From assembly GCA_044223665.1 (NCBI GenBank), contig JBGALT010000017.1, forward strand, positions 1 to 64,000: a stretch of 64,000 bases of DNA, read 5' to 3'. How positions within the stretch are numbered: position 1 is the first letter of the stretch; every line of letters begins with the position of its first letter. The notes under the pieces are model-generated. The model was not told the origin of the DNA. It saw only the letters and a program-made list of their open reading frames with translations, and made no database searches. The position numbers were made by a program, and so were the translations under genes. This stretch comes from JBBSAT01 sp044223665. GTDB taxonomy: Bacteria > Myxococcota_A > Polyangia > Polyangiales > Sandaracinaceae. Below are positions 62,148 through 64,000 of the stretch, one piece after another.

Positions 62148-62795
62148 TCAGAGCGAGACGACGAGCGAGATGATCATCGAGAGCGAGAAGCAGAGCAGCG
62201 TGAGCGCCAGGAAGAGCGTGACCGCTTTCAGCACGATCACGGTGCGCAGATCGGCGAGCGCGCTCGAGAGCAAGCGCGCATCGCGCGACGAGGTCCGGCC
62301 CAGACGCGCGAAGCGCCAGCTCGCTCGCGCGTGGATCAGCGCGACGCCGATCCAGAGCACCGCGAGCATGAGCTCGGGAACCGAGGCCGAGCCCTTGGTC
62401 CAGCGGACGATCGAGACGGTTCCGAGCGCCGCGAGCAGCGTGGTGTGGGCGGCGAGCGTCCACGCGATGCGGCGCCGCGCCCGCCGCGCGTCGGTCGTGA
62501 GACGCGAGCCCCCCGAGACCCGAGGCGCCGGGCTCGGTGGGGCCTGCCCCGTCTCACCGTCGGGCGCCGGCGGCGGCTCGGACGTCGGCTTCTCTCGCTC
62601 CAGCAGGAACGGCCCCGTGCGCTCGCCGGTCGTCTCCGTTTCCGGCCGGGCGCGCCGCGGCGCGATCCCGCTCTCGTCCGGAGGCGGCGCGGCCGGCTCC
62701 GCTCCCGCGCTGCTGCGCTCCCGCTCGAGCGGAAAGGGCGATGTTTCCTCGTCGCGCTTCTTGCCCTTCGGCTCGCGCGGCTCGAGCTCGCTCAT
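62148..62795 (-). CDS. Two-TM membrane protein with acidic/basic N-terminal tail
   Basis: A 215-residue protein. The first 95 residues are charged and Pro-rich and contain a repeated motif (SPFPLERERSS and GPFLLEREKPTSE). Two or three membrane segments follow (TLLAALGTVSIV, ELMLAVLWIGVALI, VTLFLALTLLCFSLSMII). No family is certain; it resembles 2TM-type proteins. Its ATG overlaps the end of the next gene upstream by four bases (ATGA), so translation is coupled. Confidence 0.65.
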   Translation of the reverse strand: MSELEPREPKGKKRDEETSPFPLERERSSAGAEPAAPPPDESGIAPRRARPETETTGERTGPFLLEREKPTSEPPPAPDGETGQAPPSPAPRVSGGSRLTTDARRARRRIAWTLAAHTTLLAALGTVSIVRWTKGSASVPELMLAVLWIGVALIHARASWRFARLGRTSSRDARLLSSALADLRTVIVLKAVTLFLALTLLCFSLSMIISLVVSL

Positions 62796-63271
62796 CGGGG
62801 CGCACCCAGGGCGATCGCCACGCCGAGCACGATCGCGATCAGGATCATCTCCGTGACGTAGTAGCCGGCCAGGTGCCGCAGGCCCGCCTCGATGGAGCGT
62901 CCGGTGGCGTGGCGCTCGAGATCTTCGGCGGCATCGGTGAGCATCACGCCGCCGCGCAGGAAGAGCAGACCGAAGGCCAGCACGATCGCCCCGACGATCC
63001 CCGCCGTCTGGGTCGAGACCTCGCCGAGCCGTACGATCGGCGGCGTGGTGGTGGACTCCACCTCGACCGGGCCCGCCTGGTTCAGCGCCCAGACGATGCC
63101 GCCGACGCCCACGAAGAGCGCGAGCACGCCCCCGGCGAGCACCTGGAAGCGCCCGAGCATGCCCATCCAGCGCGCGGCACGGTCGATCGCCCGCTCCTCT
63201 TCGGGCGCGAGCGGGAGCTCGGAGAGGGTCTGCCCCTCGTCCGTTCCGCTGGTGCTGCCGCGGTCTGCCAC
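62792..63271 (-). CDS. Small membrane protein, first gene of the DUF4139 operon
   Basis: A 159-residue protein with a short acidic N-terminus and three to four membrane segments (RFQVLAGGVLALFVGVGGIVWAL, AGIVGAIVLAFGLLFLRGGVML, MILIAIVLGVAIAL). No family was recognised. It overlaps the next gene by four bases and is followed by the 2TM and DUF4139 genes, so the three are likely co-transcribed. The gap before it (63272-63426) separates it from the HflX gene. Confidence 0.65.
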   Translation of the reverse strand: MADRGSTSGTDEGQTLSELPLAPEEERAIDRAARWMGMLGRFQVLAGGVLALFVGVGGIVWALNQAGPVEVESTTTPPIVRLGEVSTQTAGIVGAIVLAFGLLFLRGGVMLTDAAEDLERHATGRSIEAGLRHLAGYYVTEMILIAIVLGVAIALGAPR

Positions 63272-63426
63272 GAAGGCATCCTACTCCCGCCGCGACGACT
63301 TTCTTCTCCCGTCGCGCGCGGGCCCGGCGGACCGGTCGGGGCTCACTGCTCGGCAAGGAGTGCTCGCCCCGCAGACCGGACGGGGCAAGGGGCCGCAGCG
63401 GGCGAGCCGACAACCTCTGGGCGGGG

Positions 63427-64000
63427 TCAGGACGCCACAGCCGCCTCGGCGTCGTCCTCGTCGAGCGCGGGCGCAGCGACGTCGGAGGTCCGCGAGAGCA
63501 GCGCGTCGCGACGCCCGTCGAACAGGATCTCCGCCATCCGCTCGAGCAGCGTCCGGAGGCTCTGCTTGTCGACGGCCGAGATGGCGACCGCGTCGCGCTC
63601 CCACGAGAGGCGCGCGGCCTCGCGCGGGTCGATCCGATCGCACTTGTTGAGCACGAGGAGCGTCGGCTTCTGCGCGAGCCCGAGCTCGCCGAGCAGGGTC
63701 TCGGTCGTCTTGATGTGGTCGGGCATCGCCGGATCGGAGGCGTCGACGACGTGCAGGAGCAGATCGGCGTCCTCGGCCTCCTCGAACGTCGCGCGGAACG
63801 CGGCGAAGAGGTCCTTGGGAAGATCGCGGATGAACCCGACGGTGTCGGTGATGACGACCTCTCGCTCCTCCGGGAAGCGGATGCGTCGCGAGCGCGTGTC
63901 GAGCGTGGCGAACAGGACGTCCTTGGCGAGCGTGTCGGAGTCGGTCAGCGCGTTGAGGAGCGTGCTCTTGCCCGCGTTCGTGTACCCGACGATCGACACG
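63427..64000 (-). CDS. hflX: GTPase HflX (copy 2), cut by window edge
   Basis: The C-terminal part of an HflX-family GTPase, running out of the window at its 5' side. The GTPase domain has GYTNAGKST (G1), DTVGF (G3) and NKCDRI (G4). Unlike copy 1 it ends soon after the G-domain (SRTSDVAAPALDEDDAEAA), lacking a full HflX C-terminal domain. The N-terminal domain is outside the window. Two HflX genes suggest paralogues with different roles or conditions. Confidence 0.88.
   Translation of the reverse strand, partial: VSIVGYTNAGKSTLLNALTDSDTLAKDVLFATLDTRSRRIRFPEEREVVITDTVGFIRDLPKDLFAAFRATFEEAEDADLLLHVVDASDPAMPDHIKTTETLLGELGLAQKPTLLVLNKCDRIDPREAARLSWERDAVAISAVDKQSLRTLLERMAEILFDGRRDALLSRTSDVAAPALDEDDAEAAVAS

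Noticed and set aside
1..64000. tRNA, rRNA, CRISPR arrays, integrases or transposases
   Set aside because: No cloverleaf-like, rRNA-like or regularly spaced repeat pattern and no recombinase motif was found by eye; a dedicated search was not possible.

Overview
The window is very GC-rich and gene-dense, and it reads as chromosomal DNA of a myxobacterium (Myxococcota). It shows no close match to any named strain. Supporting signs are about sixteen lipoproteins, many with Asp-Ala-Gly or Asp-Ala-Thr spacers behind the lipobox, Cys-Gly-Cys plus transmembrane plus Arg (MYXO-CTERM-like) tails, two Ser/Thr protein kinases of myxobacterial architecture, MopE-like metal-binding repeats, and a PUFA-synthase-like megasynthase. 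A Polyangia/Sandaracinus-like source is an inference. No rRNA, tRNA, CRISPR array, integrase or transposase was recognised.

Layout. 0-12 kb: cut lipoprotein, LuxR-type response regulator, a rare alpha/beta hydrolase-acyl-CoA ligase fusion, a short hemerythrin-like gene, two secreted hydrolases, a von Willebrand-like lipoprotein, and a translationally coupled PpiC-HupE pair. 12-19 kb: one 2317-residue KS-AT-ACPx3-KR-DH synthase with a cluster of GTCAC/GTGAC half-sites upstream. 19-31 kb: TPR, TerB-like, beta-propeller, chalcone-isomerase-like, MopE-repeat and DUF1624-type membrane proteins, then a GIDE-like protein and HflX. 31-46 kb: a kinase-ATPase-TPR regulator and a run of envelope lipoproteins and oxidoreductases. 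46-52 kb: an SDR protein, a VapBC toxin-antitoxin pair, and two secreted proteases bracketed by two copies of a hairpin repeat. 52-64 kb: a secreted protein with a sensor-like membrane protein, a second kinase, a J-domain protein, a DUF4139-type protein with two small membrane proteins, and a second HflX cut by the right edge.

Two things stand out. The 211-bp gap at 59912-60122 holds two runs of back-to-back stem-loops with no spacer between neighbours. Separately, genes between 49.8 and 60.3 kb show four clear single-base frame breaks and one probable one, while I saw none in the first 48 kb. This is either locally poor sequence or real decay, and several protein ends there should be read with it in mind.

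Most genes look like envelope biology (sensing, surface lipoproteins, proteolysis) typical of accessory regions of predatory soil or marine bacteria. Functions of most lipoproteins cannot be deduced beyond their export signals.
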